Shown here piece after piece: positions 34,684-44,620 of a stretch of 64,000 bases of DNA. The position numbers were made by a program, and so were the translations under genes. Location: the NCBI RefSeq assembly GCF_900094705.1, contig NZ_FMAR01000010.1, positions 1 to 64,000 of the forward strand. The letters run 5' to 3'. This stretch comes from Chitinophaga costaii. GTDB lineage: Bacteria > Bacteroidota > Bacteroidia > Chitinophagales > Chitinophagaceae. How positions within the stretch are numbered: the stretch's first letter is position 1; each line of letters starts with the position of its first letter. The notes below the pieces were generated by a model that was given only the letters and a program-made list of their open reading frames with translations, searched no databases and was not told the origin of the DNA.

Positions 34684-35407
34684 AATAACTTATTTAAGCA
34701 ACTTTTAATAGGTTTTGCTTCGCCTTCCACTGTCAAGTAAGCCTACAGCGTAAAATTATTAAAACTTCCCCTTAAGTCTTTTTTGTAGGATCATTGCAAT
34801 TCAAAATGTATCAGTTTAGATTACAATGTATTCAGCGGTCACATTTCTTGAAAAAAAATACAACCATCAGAAGGTTCGTGTCCCAATAAGTGCATTAACA
34901 TTAGGTTAACTGGAAGAAATGGCTAATTCTATATATTCCTGACAGGTATAAAAAATTTAAAGTAGCTATACTGCTACACAGAAATTTAAAAATTTTAATA
35001 TATAATAATTAACCTCTAATAAATATCTAATCTTGACCAAAGTTTGTTAGAAAAAAAATATTTCAACCGTCAGTACCTAATTGTTCAAAAATCGGTGTTC
35101 ATATCTAAGAATGGTTGTTTCAGTTTGAATGTTGGATTATTATTGTAGAGTTCCCTGTGCCATTAAAAGACAAAATCGGTAATTAAGATTGTCATTATTT
35201 TAAACATTGTGAGATGCTAAAGACTACGTCCGCCCTGGCTGCTAAGCCAGGGTATGCCCTATTTCGCGCACTATCCGGGGCTAAACTAAATCAAGCAATG
35301 ATTATCATTAAGACAACCCCTAATTCTTCGTATTACTTATTGGCACTGCGGCTTTGATTAAAAAAAAACTGCGGAAACAACTACGCCTACAAATACTAAC
35401 AAAAAAA
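34684..35407. promoter_or_regulatory. Leader region of the AT-rich SusC gene with two palindromes
   Basis: No gene is seen. CCCTGGCTGCTAAGCCAGGG (35233-35252) is a perfect 8-bp hairpin and the only GC-rich spot in this stretch. AATGATTATCATT (35297-35309) is a perfect 13-base palindrome like the core of a Fur box. The second lies about 100 bases before the SusC ATG. Iron-dependent control of the receptor is a possible reading, not shown by anything else here. Confidence 0.45.
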
Positions 35408-38400
35408 ATGAGGGAAATTATGAATGTTCTTTACGCGCGCATTAAAAACAAAGTAGTATTAACTACAATTTTAGCACTATTACTTTCCATCCAGGCATTT
35501 TCACAGAAAGTAGTTTCTATTCAAGGAAAGTTCACCACCACCCAAGCCATGGAGATCATTGAAAAACAAGCAGGGGTTGTGTTTGTATATAATAATGATA
35601 AGATATCATTTACCTCTGAAAAAATAAGTTTTACATTAAATAATGTCCCACTGCAATATGCACTAAACAAGTTGTTCAATACCATCAATATTTCTTGGAA
35701 AATAGTTGGGAATAATATTAGCCTAAAAAAGACATCTAATAGTGAAACTAGTTCAGATACCTTGTCAAATTTGACCATCTCAGGAATAATTGTCGATAGC
35801 ACAGGAACACCGTTGCCAGGAGCGACAATTCATTTAAAAAGTTCAAAAAAAGTTTTGGTATCCAACAATAACGGAAGGTTTGAGCTAAGCGAAGCTGATC
35901 CAAATACAATATTCGAAGTTACCTATACTGGATTTCGTAAAAAAGAAGTCTTTGCAAACGGACAACCATTTCTCTCAATCACGCTGGAACCAGTTATAGG
36001 CGAATTATCTGCCATAGACGTTGTTAGTACAGGTTATCAGGAAATTCCCAAAGAGAGGGCAACAGGAAGTTTTACCCAAATTGACCAAAAACTATTAAAT
36101 AGAAGCGTTTCGCCTGATATTATATCACACTTGTCAGGCGTGACTAATGGCCTTTTAACTGATGAAAATACTGGCAATACGTTAGGAATTAGTGTGAGGG
36201 GGCGAAGCACAATATTTGCCAATTCCACCCCATTAATAATCCTGGATAACTTTCCATATGAGGGAGATTTAACCAATATTAACCCAAACGATATTCAAAG
36301 TGTGACCATTTTGAAAGATGCATCAGCAGCTAGTATTTGGGGGGTAAAGGCCGGAAACGGAGTAATAGTATTAACAAGTAAAAAAGGGGCTAAAAACCAA
36401 AAAATGAAATTGAGCATTGGATCTAATTTGACATTTATGGCGAAGCCCAATTTAAACCAAGGACCCAATGTATCAACTTCAGAATATATTGATCTAGAAA
36501 AAAAAATGTTTGATTTAGGTTATTTTGATGACTTAATTAACAACCCATATCATTCGGCGCTACCACAAGTCATAGAAATATTAAATCAGGCCAGAATGGG
36601 TAGCATTTCAACAGATGAAGCAAATGAACAAGTTAATACACTTCGAAATATAAATGTGCGCAATGAAATATCGAAATACTTTTATCAAACTGCTTTAGAT
36701 CAACAATACTCAATCAATATCTCTGGGGGAAGCCCATATGATAAATATTACTTATCCGGGGGATATGATAAAGACCGAAATAGCCTTGTAACCAACGGCT
36801 ATGCAAGGACGACTTTTAGCGGCGCGAATACTTACTATTCTACAAACAATAAGTTAACCATTTCAACAGGAGTAAACTTTATGAAGGGCGAATCAAATGG
36901 TAGTTCTCAGACTCCGGTAGCGATTTACCCATACACTAAACTTGCAGATAGTCATGGCAATGGTTTAAATATAGATTTCCTCCAAAAAACATATTTGGAT
37001 ACTGTAGGGCAGGGATTGTTTTTGGACTGGCATTATAATCCGTTAAATGATTTAAAAAATCACTCGGTAAAAAATAGTACTGTTTCAACCGACTATCTCT
37101 ACAATTTAGCGCTGAATTATAAATTGTTAAGATGGTTAGCAATCGATGTAAAATATCAGTATGGGAATGGTGAAAATGAGATTAAGACAATCTATAACTC
37201 AGAATCCTATTTTGTAAGAAATTTAATAAACAGTTATTCCTCTATTAACCCCTCCACCAAATCTGTTATACGGCCAGTACCATTGGGGGCAATTTTTGAC
37301 AGATCAACACGTAACTATGTATCACAATACGCCCGAACGCAACTAAATATTAATTATGAAGGCGGGCAACATCAAATCACTGCTATAGTGGGTGCAGAAA
37401 TAAGAAATTTAAACACTAAAGGCTTTTCAAATAGGTTATACGGTTACGACCAAACTCACTCATCATTCATTCCAGTAGACTATGTGAACGTTTACAGAAG
37501 TTACGTTACTGGATCTACGTCACCTATACCTTCAATAGAGAATATATCAAATCAAAATGACCGTTATGTGTCATTATTCGGAAATGCAGCATACACGTTT
37601 AAAAATGTATATACAATTTCTGCAAGCGCAAGAAAAGATGGCTCTAATTTAATTGGTGTAAACAGTAATCAGAAATGGGCACCTCTTTGGTCAGTTGGTG
37701 CTTCATGGGATGCCTCAGAAAAGGTTAGGTCAATAGAAAACATCTTGTCTTTTTTAAAGCTACGTACCACATTCGGATATAACGGGAACATTGACAAATC
37801 AATAACTGCTATGCTTGTTACAACTACTTTAAACGCAAACTATCTGGGAGAAGTTACAAGTATAGTGTCAAATCCACCCAATCCAAACTTGAGATGGGAA
37901 AAAATTGGTCAATTTAATCTAGGAGTCGACTTTGCACTTTTTAGCAATCGCATCTCTGGCAGTATAGACTTTTACCATAAAAATGGAAAGGATCTAATTG
38001 GATATTCGCCATTAGCCCCAAGTTCAGGACAGACTTCTTATAAAGGAAACACCTCAAACATGAAAGGTCGCGGTTTAGATATAGCAATAAATACGGAAAA
38101 TCTTAATGGACAATTTTCATGGAATACTTCAATAAATCTAAACTATAATACAGACAAAATTACCGTTTATAATATTAAAACCACTTCTAACACAGACTAT
38201 GTAACCGGCCGTGTCCCAATTGAAGGCTATCCGGTTCTATCACTATTCAGCTACAAGTGGGCAGGTTTAAGTAGCATGTCAGGTGACCCCCAAGGTTACT
38301 TAAACCATTCTAAAAGTACTGACTACTCATCTATACTGACCGCAAATGACTTAAACAGCTTAGTGTACAATGGAAGGATGGTGTCACCGGTATTTGGTAA

Positions 38401-38875
38401 TATTTTAAACACATTCAACTTCAGAAGTTTATCGCTTTCATTTAACATCTCATATAAATTTGGTAGCCGTTTCCGAAGAAATTCAATTTCATACAGCGAT
38501 TTATTATCAGGCTATTCTGTTCCAAATAATGACATAGTAAAAAAATGGACGAAGCCTGGTGATGAGAAAACAACAAACGTACCGTCACTCAATTATCCCT
38601 TCGATCCAAATCGAGATCAATTCTACCAATATTCATCTCCATTAATTGAAAACGGTGGAGCTATAAGGCTTAACGACATTCAATTGAGATATAATATAAG
38701 TACGCATCACGGCCCAATAATTTGCTCCTATTCACTATTTCTGATAGGAAGCAACTTGGGTTTACTCTGGCGAGCAAATAAAAACGGTATCGATCCCGAT
38801 CACATTCCAATGCCTGGATACTCCAATATAATTCCACCCAAAAACTTTACTGTCGGGTTGAAAATGGATTTTTAA
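35408..38875 (+). CDS. SusC/RagA TonB-dependent receptor with STN domain, AT-rich
   Basis: 1155 residues from the ATG at 35408; an ATG at 35420 behind AGGGA is also possible and an upstream TTG reading is less likely. Signal peptide (TTILALLLSIQAFSQ), STN domain (about residues 40-105, TTTQAMEIIEKQAGVVFVYN), carboxypeptidase-like domain (GIIVDSTGTPLPGATIHL), plug with IPKERATGSFTQ and LIILDNFPYEGDLTNINPND, then the barrel. The architecture equals the chromosomal SusC at 8179 but codon use is far more A/T-rich, a sign of foreign origin. It has no sigma/FecR pair directly upstream; the pair at 45071 may serve it. Confidence 0.95.
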   Translation: MREIMNVLYARIKNKVVLTTILALLLSIQAFSQKVVSIQGKFTTTQAMEIIEKQAGVVFVYNNDKISFTSEKISFTLNNVPLQYALNKLFNTINISWKIVGNNISLKKTSNSETSSDTLSNLTISGIIVDSTGTPLPGATIHLKSSKKVLVSNNNGRFELSEADPNTIFEVTYTGFRKKEVFANGQPFLSITLEPVIGELSAIDVVSTGYQEIPKERATGSFTQIDQKLLNRSVSPDIISHLSGVTNGLLTDENTGNTLGISVRGRSTIFANSTPLIILDNFPYEGDLTNINPNDIQSVTILKDASAASIWGVKAGNGVIVLTSKKGAKNQKMKLSIGSNLTFMAKPNLNQGPNVSTSEYIDLEKKMFDLGYFDDLINNPYHSALPQVIEILNQARMGSISTDEANEQVNTLRNINVRNEISKYFYQTALDQQYSINISGGSPYDKYYLSGGYDKDRNSLVTNGYARTTFSGANTYYSTNNKLTISTGVNFMKGESNGSSQTPVAIYPYTKLADSHGNGLNIDFLQKTYLDTVGQGLFLDWHYNPLNDLKNHSVKNSTVSTDYLYNLALNYKLLRWLAIDVKYQYGNGENEIKTIYNSESYFVRNLINSYSSINPSTKSVIRPVPLGAIFDRSTRNYVSQYARTQLNINYEGGQHQITAIVGAEIRNLNTKGFSNRLYGYDQTHSSFIPVDYVNVYRSYVTGSTSPIPSIENISNQNDRYVSLFGNAAYTFKNVYTISASARKDGSNLIGVNSNQKWAPLWSVGASWDASEKVRSIENILSFLKLRTTFGYNGNIDKSITAMLVTTTLNANYLGEVTSIVSNPPNPNLRWEKIGQFNLGVDFALFSNRISGSIDFYHKNGKDLIGYSPLAPSSGQTSYKGNTSNMKGRGLDIAINTENLNGQFSWNTSINLNYNTDKITVYNIKTTSNTDYVTGRVPIEGYPVLSLFSYKWAGLSSMSGDPQGYLNHSKSTDYSSILTANDLNSLVYNGRMVSPVFGNILNTFNFRSLSLSFNISYKFGSRFRRNSISYSDLLSGYSVPNNDIVKKWTKPGDEKTTNVPSLNYPFDPNRDQFYQYSSPLIENGGAIRLNDIQLRYNISTHHGPIICSYSLFLIGSNLGLLWRANKNGIDPDHIPMPGYSNIIPPKNFTVGLKMDF

Positions 38876-38913
38876 ACGATTAACTATTTGTGGTACAAAA
38901 CGAAAATAATAAA

Positions 38914-40284
38914 ATGAAAATAGTAAAAAATAGAGTCAGAATCGTAATAAGCCTTTACCTCTGCTTAACCTCAATTTCGTGTAAAAAATACCTAAATAAA
39001 ATATCTGATGACAGCCTTACTGTCCCATCTTCATTAGATGATTATCAGAATCTAATAGATGCAGATAAAATGTATATTAGAAACAGCCCATCTATACAGG
39101 ACATCTCTTCGGATGACATTCTTATTGATGAGACACAGCTTAATTCGTTAACAACGATTCCTAGAAATACTTATTTATGGTCAAGTGATATTTTTGATGG
39201 TCAGACAAATTTTGACTGGAACGCCTGTTATAAAGGAATTTATTATTGCAATTTGGTATTAGAGGGAATACAAAAATACGAACTTAGCAATGGGATAACT
39301 TCCACAGCTGCATCTATTAAGGGAGCGGCCTTATACTATAGAGGATTTTTCCATTTCAATCTAGCACAGGTATTTGCAAAATCATTTAGCAACATTACCA
39401 CATCCAGCGACCTTGGCCTTCCTTATAAAACTAATTCAATAGTTGATGAAAAAGTTTCTAGGGAATCACTACCGCAATTCTACACCCATTTAATTGATGA
39501 TATCAAGGAATCCGTTAAACTACTACCTAAAAACGCCCAAACACAATACCGTAACAGGCCTAGCAAGCACGCAGCCTATTCAATTTTAGCACGTATATAT
39601 TTATCCATGTCGGACTACTACAACGCAGAATTATATGCAGATAGCTCTCTCCAAATATCCAATGCCCTTTTAGACTATAATGTTGTAAATGGAAGTTCAG
39701 TACTTCCTTTTGGATTACCATATATTTCAGAGGTAATTTGCCTATCCTCAGGCCCCTACTATATTTTACGCCCCCCGGTAGATACCGTGCTATACAACTC
39801 CTATGATTCATTAGACCTAAGAAAAAATATTTTTTTTTCTATTAATGCGGTAAATGGCAATCATGAATTTAAAGCTAATTATAGCGGAGGCTTTTATCCA
39901 TTTACCGGCCCAGCCATTGATGAGGTTAATTTGATCCTAGCTGAATGCCTCGCAAGACGTGGTGAATTTGATAGGGCTCTATCAATCATGAATAAACTCT
40001 TACTATTACGTTATAAAGCTGGTGCTTATGTAGCTCATACAAGGGCGAATACACCAGACATATTAGCTTTTATATTAAAAGAGAGGCGCAAAGAACTGTT
40101 GTTTAGAGGACTCAGATGGTCAGATTTAAAGCGATTTAACTTAGAAGGAGGTTCTTTTGCAAAGACTTTGACAAGAACAGTTGCAGGTGAAATTTATTCA
40201 CTTCCACCAAATGACAACAAGTATATTTTTCCGATTCCTCCCGATGAAATTAAGATAAATCCAATGCCACAAAATCCGAGATGA
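38914..40284 (+). CDS. SusD/RagB family lipoprotein, AT-rich
   Basis: 456 residues from the ATG at 38914; a GTG at 38890 would add eight. Lipoprotein signal ending in TSISC, then KKYLNKISDDSLTVPSSLDD. SusD features: YYCNLVLEGIQKYELSNG, GAALYYRGFFHFNLAQVFAK, SILARIYLSMSDYYNAELYA and the C-terminal LKERRKELLFRGLRWSDLKR. It follows SusC by 38 bases and belongs to the same transcript. The substrate is not evident; the downstream thioredoxin suggests a cysteine-containing or peptide ligand. Confidence 0.95.
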   Translation: MKIVKNRVRIVISLYLCLTSISCKKYLNKISDDSLTVPSSLDDYQNLIDADKMYIRNSPSIQDISSDDILIDETQLNSLTTIPRNTYLWSSDIFDGQTNFDWNACYKGIYYCNLVLEGIQKYELSNGITSTAASIKGAALYYRGFFHFNLAQVFAKSFSNITTSSDLGLPYKTNSIVDEKVSRESLPQFYTHLIDDIKESVKLLPKNAQTQYRNRPSKHAAYSILARIYLSMSDYYNAELYADSSLQISNALLDYNVVNGSSVLPFGLPYISEVICLSSGPYYILRPPVDTVLYNSYDSLDLRKNIFFSINAVNGNHEFKANYSGGFYPFTGPAIDEVNLILAECLARRGEFDRALSIMNKLLLLRYKAGAYVAHTRANTPDILAFILKERRKELLFRGLRWSDLKRFNLEGGSFAKTLTRTVAGEIYSLPPNDNKYIFPIPPDEIKINPMPQNPR

Positions 40285-40461
40285 CAAGGCCATTACTAAC
40301 CACCGCTATCTTTACATAAGGAAAAATATAGTTTTTTAATTCAAAAAGACGTTTAACGCTTAACAGATACTTAAAAGAAAATTGTCTAAAGAGGAAAGTA
40401 CCATTGAGGAATTGAGGAAAATAACTTATGCTCCTTAAAAACAATCCAAAAAATAACAGAA

Positions 40462-41874
40462 ATGAAAAAATGTATAAATAACAAAATATTTATAGTACTT
40501 ATTTCCATATGCGCAATTGTTAATGTGAGCGGGCGTGCCCAATCGAAGAAAGAAATGATAATTAAATTAAACATAAACTCAGATGATCATAGTAACAGAG
40601 ATTATTATGTTTATTTTACATCGATTGCATACAATGACAACATTCGTAATAACGAATTTAATAAAGTAAAATTGAAAAAAAATAAAAGAGGGAACTATAC
40701 AGCTAGATTAATTTCAATGCGCCAACCAGGATATGTTTCAATAGTTGATAAGTCACCTGAAAACAACCTAGCTGTTGTACTTCCAATGAGCTTTATAGAA
40801 TTGGGAGATAGCATTGAAATAATGAGCAAAAACACGAAGTATGACAGCCTAATATTTGCAGGAAAAGGGGCAGGGAAGTTTACTGCAAAATATCAGTCAG
40901 ATGTGGAGGGATCAAAAGACACAACAAGTAATTCAATGGTCAAATTATCTCACTATCTTTCTCTTTTGAATAATTACAAACATCAAATGAGTCCGTATGA
41001 GTATGAAGTATTAAAAACAGATGCTATATCAGATTATGGCGAACAAATGGAAAAATTTAATACGGAAATATTAGAGGCGATTGACAGAAACGAACCTGTA
41101 GCTAAAGATTATCTATATAATACCACGTCGTTGGAGAATGCCATGTCAACAAATACACTAACAATATCCAAAAATTTCCCAAATTACAAGTTATTAAAAC
41201 TGAGAAATGATTATAAGTTTAGATATAAAACTGTAAGTGATACAGCGTTATATTGGCACTCTATTAAATTAATAAAAAATACAGCTATAAGAGAAAAAAT
41301 AATAACATCACTGTTTGTGAACTGGAGTTTCAAAATGCCAAATGAGAGTATAATTTTAGAAGATGCGCTAAAAGAGTTAAAAAACATAAATTATGTGAAC
41401 AGACTTAAAGCATTTAATGCTCGAAATGTTGGAAGTTATGCATATGATTTTAATTTGCCAGACAAAAACGGAAAGTTTGTTGATGCCGCATCATTCAAGG
41501 GAAAAGTCTTGTTCATCGACTTTTGGTATACTGGCTGCACAAATTGTGCTTCTTTCTATGCGAACGAGGTAAGCAAAATTGAAGAACATTATAAAAATGA
41601 TTCTTCAATAGTATTTGTTACGGTTTCCATTGATAAAAGTCGTGATAAATGGCTCCGAAGCTTAAAAAGTATGCTGTACACTTCGGCAAGCGCGATCAAC
41701 TTATATACCGATGGGCAGGCGTCTGACCATGAGATAATAAAACACTATCAAATAACTGCTTATCCTCAACCGATTCTAATCGACAAAACAGGGAAAATTT
41801 ACAATTTTAACAGTTCTCTCCTCCGACATTATAATACAGCTATTCAACTAATTGATAATCTTATTAAACAATAA
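40462..41874 (+). CDS. TlpA-type exported thioredoxin with long N-terminal domain
   Basis: 470 residues. A signal peptide (residues 1-24) leads to a DUF4369-like or unique domain of about 300 residues, then a thioredoxin fold (about 325-470): DFNLPDKNGKFVDAASFKGK, the redox motif WYTGCTNCASFYANE (CxxC with Thr-Asn) and the cis-proline loop ITAYPQPILIDKTG. Such proteins reduce or exchange disulfides in the periplasm or on lipoproteins. It stands 177 bases after SusD on the same strand and next to a MauE-like membrane protein, so it may be reduced by that. Confidence 0.85.
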   Translation: MKKCINNKIFIVLISICAIVNVSGRAQSKKEMIIKLNINSDDHSNRDYYVYFTSIAYNDNIRNNEFNKVKLKKNKRGNYTARLISMRQPGYVSIVDKSPENNLAVVLPMSFIELGDSIEIMSKNTKYDSLIFAGKGAGKFTAKYQSDVEGSKDTTSNSMVKLSHYLSLLNNYKHQMSPYEYEVLKTDAISDYGEQMEKFNTEILEAIDRNEPVAKDYLYNTTSLENAMSTNTLTISKNFPNYKLLKLRNDYKFRYKTVSDTALYWHSIKLIKNTAIREKIITSLFVNWSFKMPNESIILEDALKELKNINYVNRLKAFNARNVGSYAYDFNLPDKNGKFVDAASFKGKVLFIDFWYTGCTNCASFYANEVSKIEEHYKNDSSIVFVTVSIDKSRDKWLRSLKSMLYTSASAINLYTDGQASDHEIIKHYQITAYPQPILIDKTGKIYNFNSSLLRHYNTAIQLIDNLIKQ

Positions 41875-41978
41875 GTGATAAACCCAAAGCTAAAGCTATT
41901 ATAGCTGGTCAGTATTAACTATATGTTGAATAAAGATGCCATCTCTTTCTTTTGAGAAAGCATACATCAATCAATCAA

Positions 41979-42335
41979 TTAAAATGTGAATGTACTATAC
42001 TCACCTATTGATCGCACAGTTGTCTTTATGGATGCAACTTGCCATATATTTGACGTACCGATCTCTACCGGAGTTGCTGTAATGGTCACTGTACAGGTAG
42101 CTGTAACATCCGAATCGCAAGAGTAGTCTACTCCCAGGGTCTTAGTTGTCAGATCTAATGGTTGGTGAACTCCACCTACAATTTCTCCTCTAATAAAAAT
42201 GTTTGATCCAGACTTTGACAAGAAACCATAATATGGATCTCTGTGAAATGCGGCTTTTGAAGTTGTAACTGCTGCAAATACAGAAAGGGCAAAAACAAAT
42301 GCTAAGAGAAAATATTTTATTTTTTTTATGTTCAT
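41979..42335 (-). CDS. Small exported protein with conserved cysteine pair (copy A)
   Basis: 118 residues. Signal peptide (LLAFVFALSVFAAVTTSKA), then a mature part of about 88 residues. Shared with the gene at 42436 are GEIVGGVHQPLDL, YSCDSDVTATCTVTITATPV and a C-terminal Phe. The two cysteines (C-x7-C) are the only ones in the mature protein and could form a disulfide. The layout resembles the small DUF6520-type proteins of Bacteroidota, whose role is not known. It converges on the thioredoxin gene 105 bases away. Confidence 0.75.
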   Translation of the reverse strand: MNIKKIKYFLLAFVFALSVFAAVTTSKAAFHRDPYYGFLSKSGSNIFIRGEIVGGVHQPLDLTTKTLGVDYSCDSDVTATCTVTITATPVEIGTSNIWQVASIKTTVRSIGEYSTFTF

Positions 42336-42435
42336 GGCAGAATTCTTTTATTGTTAATCATCTTATTTTATTTATTCCTAAGGATACATTTTAAATAGGC
42401 CGCTAATAATTGGCGGCCTATCAACCATTCATCAC

Positions 42436-42780
42436 TTAAAATGTGATCGCAGTAAACTCTCCATCTGAGTTCACAGATGTCTGTGACGTTAGAATTCTCC
42501 ACTCATTCGTCGTACCGACCTCTACCGGTGTTCCTGTGATGGTTACTGTACAGGTGGTTGAAGCGTCACTGCACGAATAGTCCAAGTTGGTCTTTGTTGA
42601 AAGATCTGCGGGTTGGTGGACCCCACCAACAACTTCTCCTTTAAGATAGGTGTATGATCCTGAAATTGCCACGACTCCATAATTTGATACTCTGTAAGAA
42701 GCTGCTTTTGAAGTTGTAAAGGCGGCAGACACAGAAAGAGCAATAGCTACTGCTGCGAGAGAAATTTTTAATTTTTTCAT
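42436..42780 (-). CDS. Small exported protein with conserved cysteine pair (copy B)
   Basis: 114 residues from the ATG at 42780; an in-frame upstream start at 42813 adds a stretch that does not look like a signal sequence. Signal peptide (ISLAAVAIALSVSAAFTTSK), then GEVVGGVHQPADLSTKT and YSCSDASTTCTVTITGTPVE. It is a clear paralogue of copy A (about half the mature residues identical), with C-x6-C. Both lie 100 bases apart on the same strand, so a tandem duplication is likely. Confidence 0.75.
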   Translation of the reverse strand: MKKLKISLAAVAIALSVSAAFTTSKAASYRVSNYGVVAISGSYTYLKGEVVGGVHQPADLSTKTNLDYSCSDASTTCTVTITGTPVEVGTTNEWRILTSQTSVNSDGEFTAITF

Positions 42781-42991
42781 GTTCAAATATTTAATAATTA
42801 ATAAATAAAACATCCTTTAATCAGGTGGATGATTTCCTGTTACACGCGCATGTAATATTTTAAATATTTTGGTATTCCCTATATGTTTGCTGGTAATTTT
42901 TTATACGTAATAAAGGATCTTTATATATATATATGATACGTGTATAATATCCAGCGACAAAAGGTCCAACTTCAATAATCAACTCATCCAA

Positions 42992-43474
42992 CTATAACCC
43001 ATGAATACGATTTTCTTTATACTGAAAAATCAACCCAGTTAGCGCGACAATAATAAAGAAAAAATTAAACCACAAATGCTGCTTCCAAGTAATATGGTTT
43101 ATAACTCCACCGCAACTACAAGGAATTCTGCCATAAAAATTTGCAAGTACTAGAACAATATAACCTGTAAACATTGTCATCATAAAAAGGGATAATACAA
43201 AACCTAATAATCGTGTCCTGTTTATAAACAATAGAATCACCGCTATAAACTCAGTCGCTGGAAGACCGTAGACAAAATAAGGGGTATAATAATTATCAAA
43301 CGGTTGATTATTAATTTGACCAACATAGTCATCAAACGTCAATAACTTACTCAAAGAAGTATATAAAAACAGCAACGTAAGCAAGGCTGCACAGATCTCT
43401 ATAACGTATTTTCTGCTAGTTGAAGAGATATTGTCCGATACACTGCTAGATGCTTTAAATACTTTGTTTAACAT
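42992..43474 (-). CDS. MauE/DoxX-like redox membrane protein
   Basis: 160 residues with four to five membrane helices (about 24-42, 68-86, 90-112, 132-152). The first loop SLSKLLTFDDYVGQINNQPF and the motif IPCSCGGV between helices are typical of MauE-like proteins related to DoxD/DoxX and, functionally, DsbD/VKOR. MauE is needed for disulfide formation in methylamine dehydrogenase. Here it sits amid genes for small cysteine-pair proteins and opposite a TlpA thioredoxin. A role in carrying electrons across the membrane to those proteins is inferred. Confidence 0.8.
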   Translation of the reverse strand: MLNKVFKASSSVSDNISSTSRKYVIEICAALLTLLFLYTSLSKLLTFDDYVGQINNQPFDNYYTPYFVYGLPATEFIAVILLFINRTRLLGFVLSLFMMTMFTGYIVLVLANFYGRIPCSCGGVINHITWKQHLWFNFFFIIVALTGLIFQYKENRIHGL

Positions 43475-43711
43475 ATAAAGATATTTTTATCATAATTGGA
43501 TATATAATTGTAATACTCAAGATATTGGAACGAAAGGATGGCTCAGCACGTAGACATGCCATAACAATTTTCATTAAGTCCTAATCAATTAGAAATATTA
43601 AGTAACCTCTTCCGATTAGCACAATAATCTGACGCCAGTGAACTTTGCAGCGAATCAAAAAAAAATAATACTCCTAATACATATATTCAGCGCAGCAAGA
43701 CATTTTAGATT

Positions 43712-44032
43712 CTAATATGTCCAGCTAAATTTTCCAGACTCTGTGAAATACGCACCAATAGTGGATTTTAAAATTTTCTTTTCTTTATCAGGGGCATAAA
43801 GTGAATATATTTTGCAATTTATTTTAGTATCTGAATCGCAAACATATTCTACCCCATCCCCATATTGGGATAAATCAGTTGTGTCAACAACGAAGTATTT
43901 GTTTGTTTCTGAGATTATTCCATAAGATTGATATTGGCCAATTCTTCGTTGGTAAGCCTCAACACTTAAAACAGTCCCTACGCCACTAATGAACAGGACA
44001 AGGATTCTAACTATTTGATTTTTTTTTACCAT
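43712..44032 (-). CDS. Small exported protein with cysteine pair (divergent copy C)
   Basis: 106 residues with an N-terminal hydrophobic segment (IVRILVLFISGVGTVLSVEA) serving as signal or anchor. The part YGIISETNKYFVVDTTDLSQ and VEYVCDSDTKINCKIYS parallels copies A and B (YG start, D-L, Y-x-CDSD-x4-C), with C-x7-C kept, but the rest has diverged and the GGVHQP segment is missing. It lies beyond the MauE-like gene on the same strand. Confidence 0.65.
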   Translation of the reverse strand: MVKKNQIVRILVLFISGVGTVLSVEAYQRRIGQYQSYGIISETNKYFVVDTTDLSQYGDGVEYVCDSDTKINCKIYSLYAPDKEKKILKSTIGAYFTESGKFSWTY

Positions 44033-44164
44033 AACAGTTTTTTTACTTGTAATTCTTATGTAGTAGGTTGTACTATGTGTGGTTGTTTGATCACTTCAAA
44101 GTTGATATTTAATAATGAATTTCCTTTTCACTATTAGGCCAATAATTTTTATTTATCGGCCATT

Positions 44165-44620
44165 TTATTCGGCGTATAAGTGATGCCGTCTTCTATACAT
44201 GGATGGCGGCAGACCTAAAATTTTCTTAAAGACAATAGCGAAATAAGCTTGGTTGGAAAAACCAGCGTTTAGGGCGATGTCACTAATGGTTTTTTGGGTA
44301 TTGATTAACTCGTCTTTCACTCTCATGATACGCAGACCTTCAATATAATCCTGCACCGATTGATGAGTGATCTCTTTGAACATTCGCGCAAAATGTCTAC
44401 GGCTCATATAAACCTGCTTTGCCAACTGGGGTACCGTAAAAGGTTCATCCAGGTTTTGCTGGATAAACTTTAGTAATAGTTGTATGTCTGAATAATGCTT
44501 ACATACATTAGTAAACCGTTGAATAGACTCTTCGCTAGATCGCAATGGCATCAAATAAGACGTAAAACAAGTGTGGCAACAGATGCCTTCTAATATGGCA
44601 GTATTTGTCTTCATGGTCAT
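44165..44620 (-). CDS. Short AraC regulator with N-terminal cysteine motif
   Basis: 151 residues. The C-terminal 100 residues form an AraC DNA-binding domain with two helix-turn-helix motifs (FTVPQLAKQVYMSRRHFARM; TISDIALNAGFSNQAYFAIV; end GLPPSMYRRRHH). The first 45 residues contain ILEGICCHTCF, a CxxC with an extra Cys, instead of a usual sensor domain. In this thiol-rich neighbourhood a redox or metal switch is possible but unproven. It reads in the same direction as the small cysteine-pair genes and may control them. Confidence 0.8.
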   Translation of the reverse strand: MTMKTNTAILEGICCHTCFTSYLMPLRSSEESIQRFTNVCKHYSDIQLLLKFIQQNLDEPFTVPQLAKQVYMSRRHFARMFKEITHQSVQDYIEGLRIMRVKDELINTQKTISDIALNAGFSNQAYFAIVFKKILGLPPSMYRRRHHLYAE

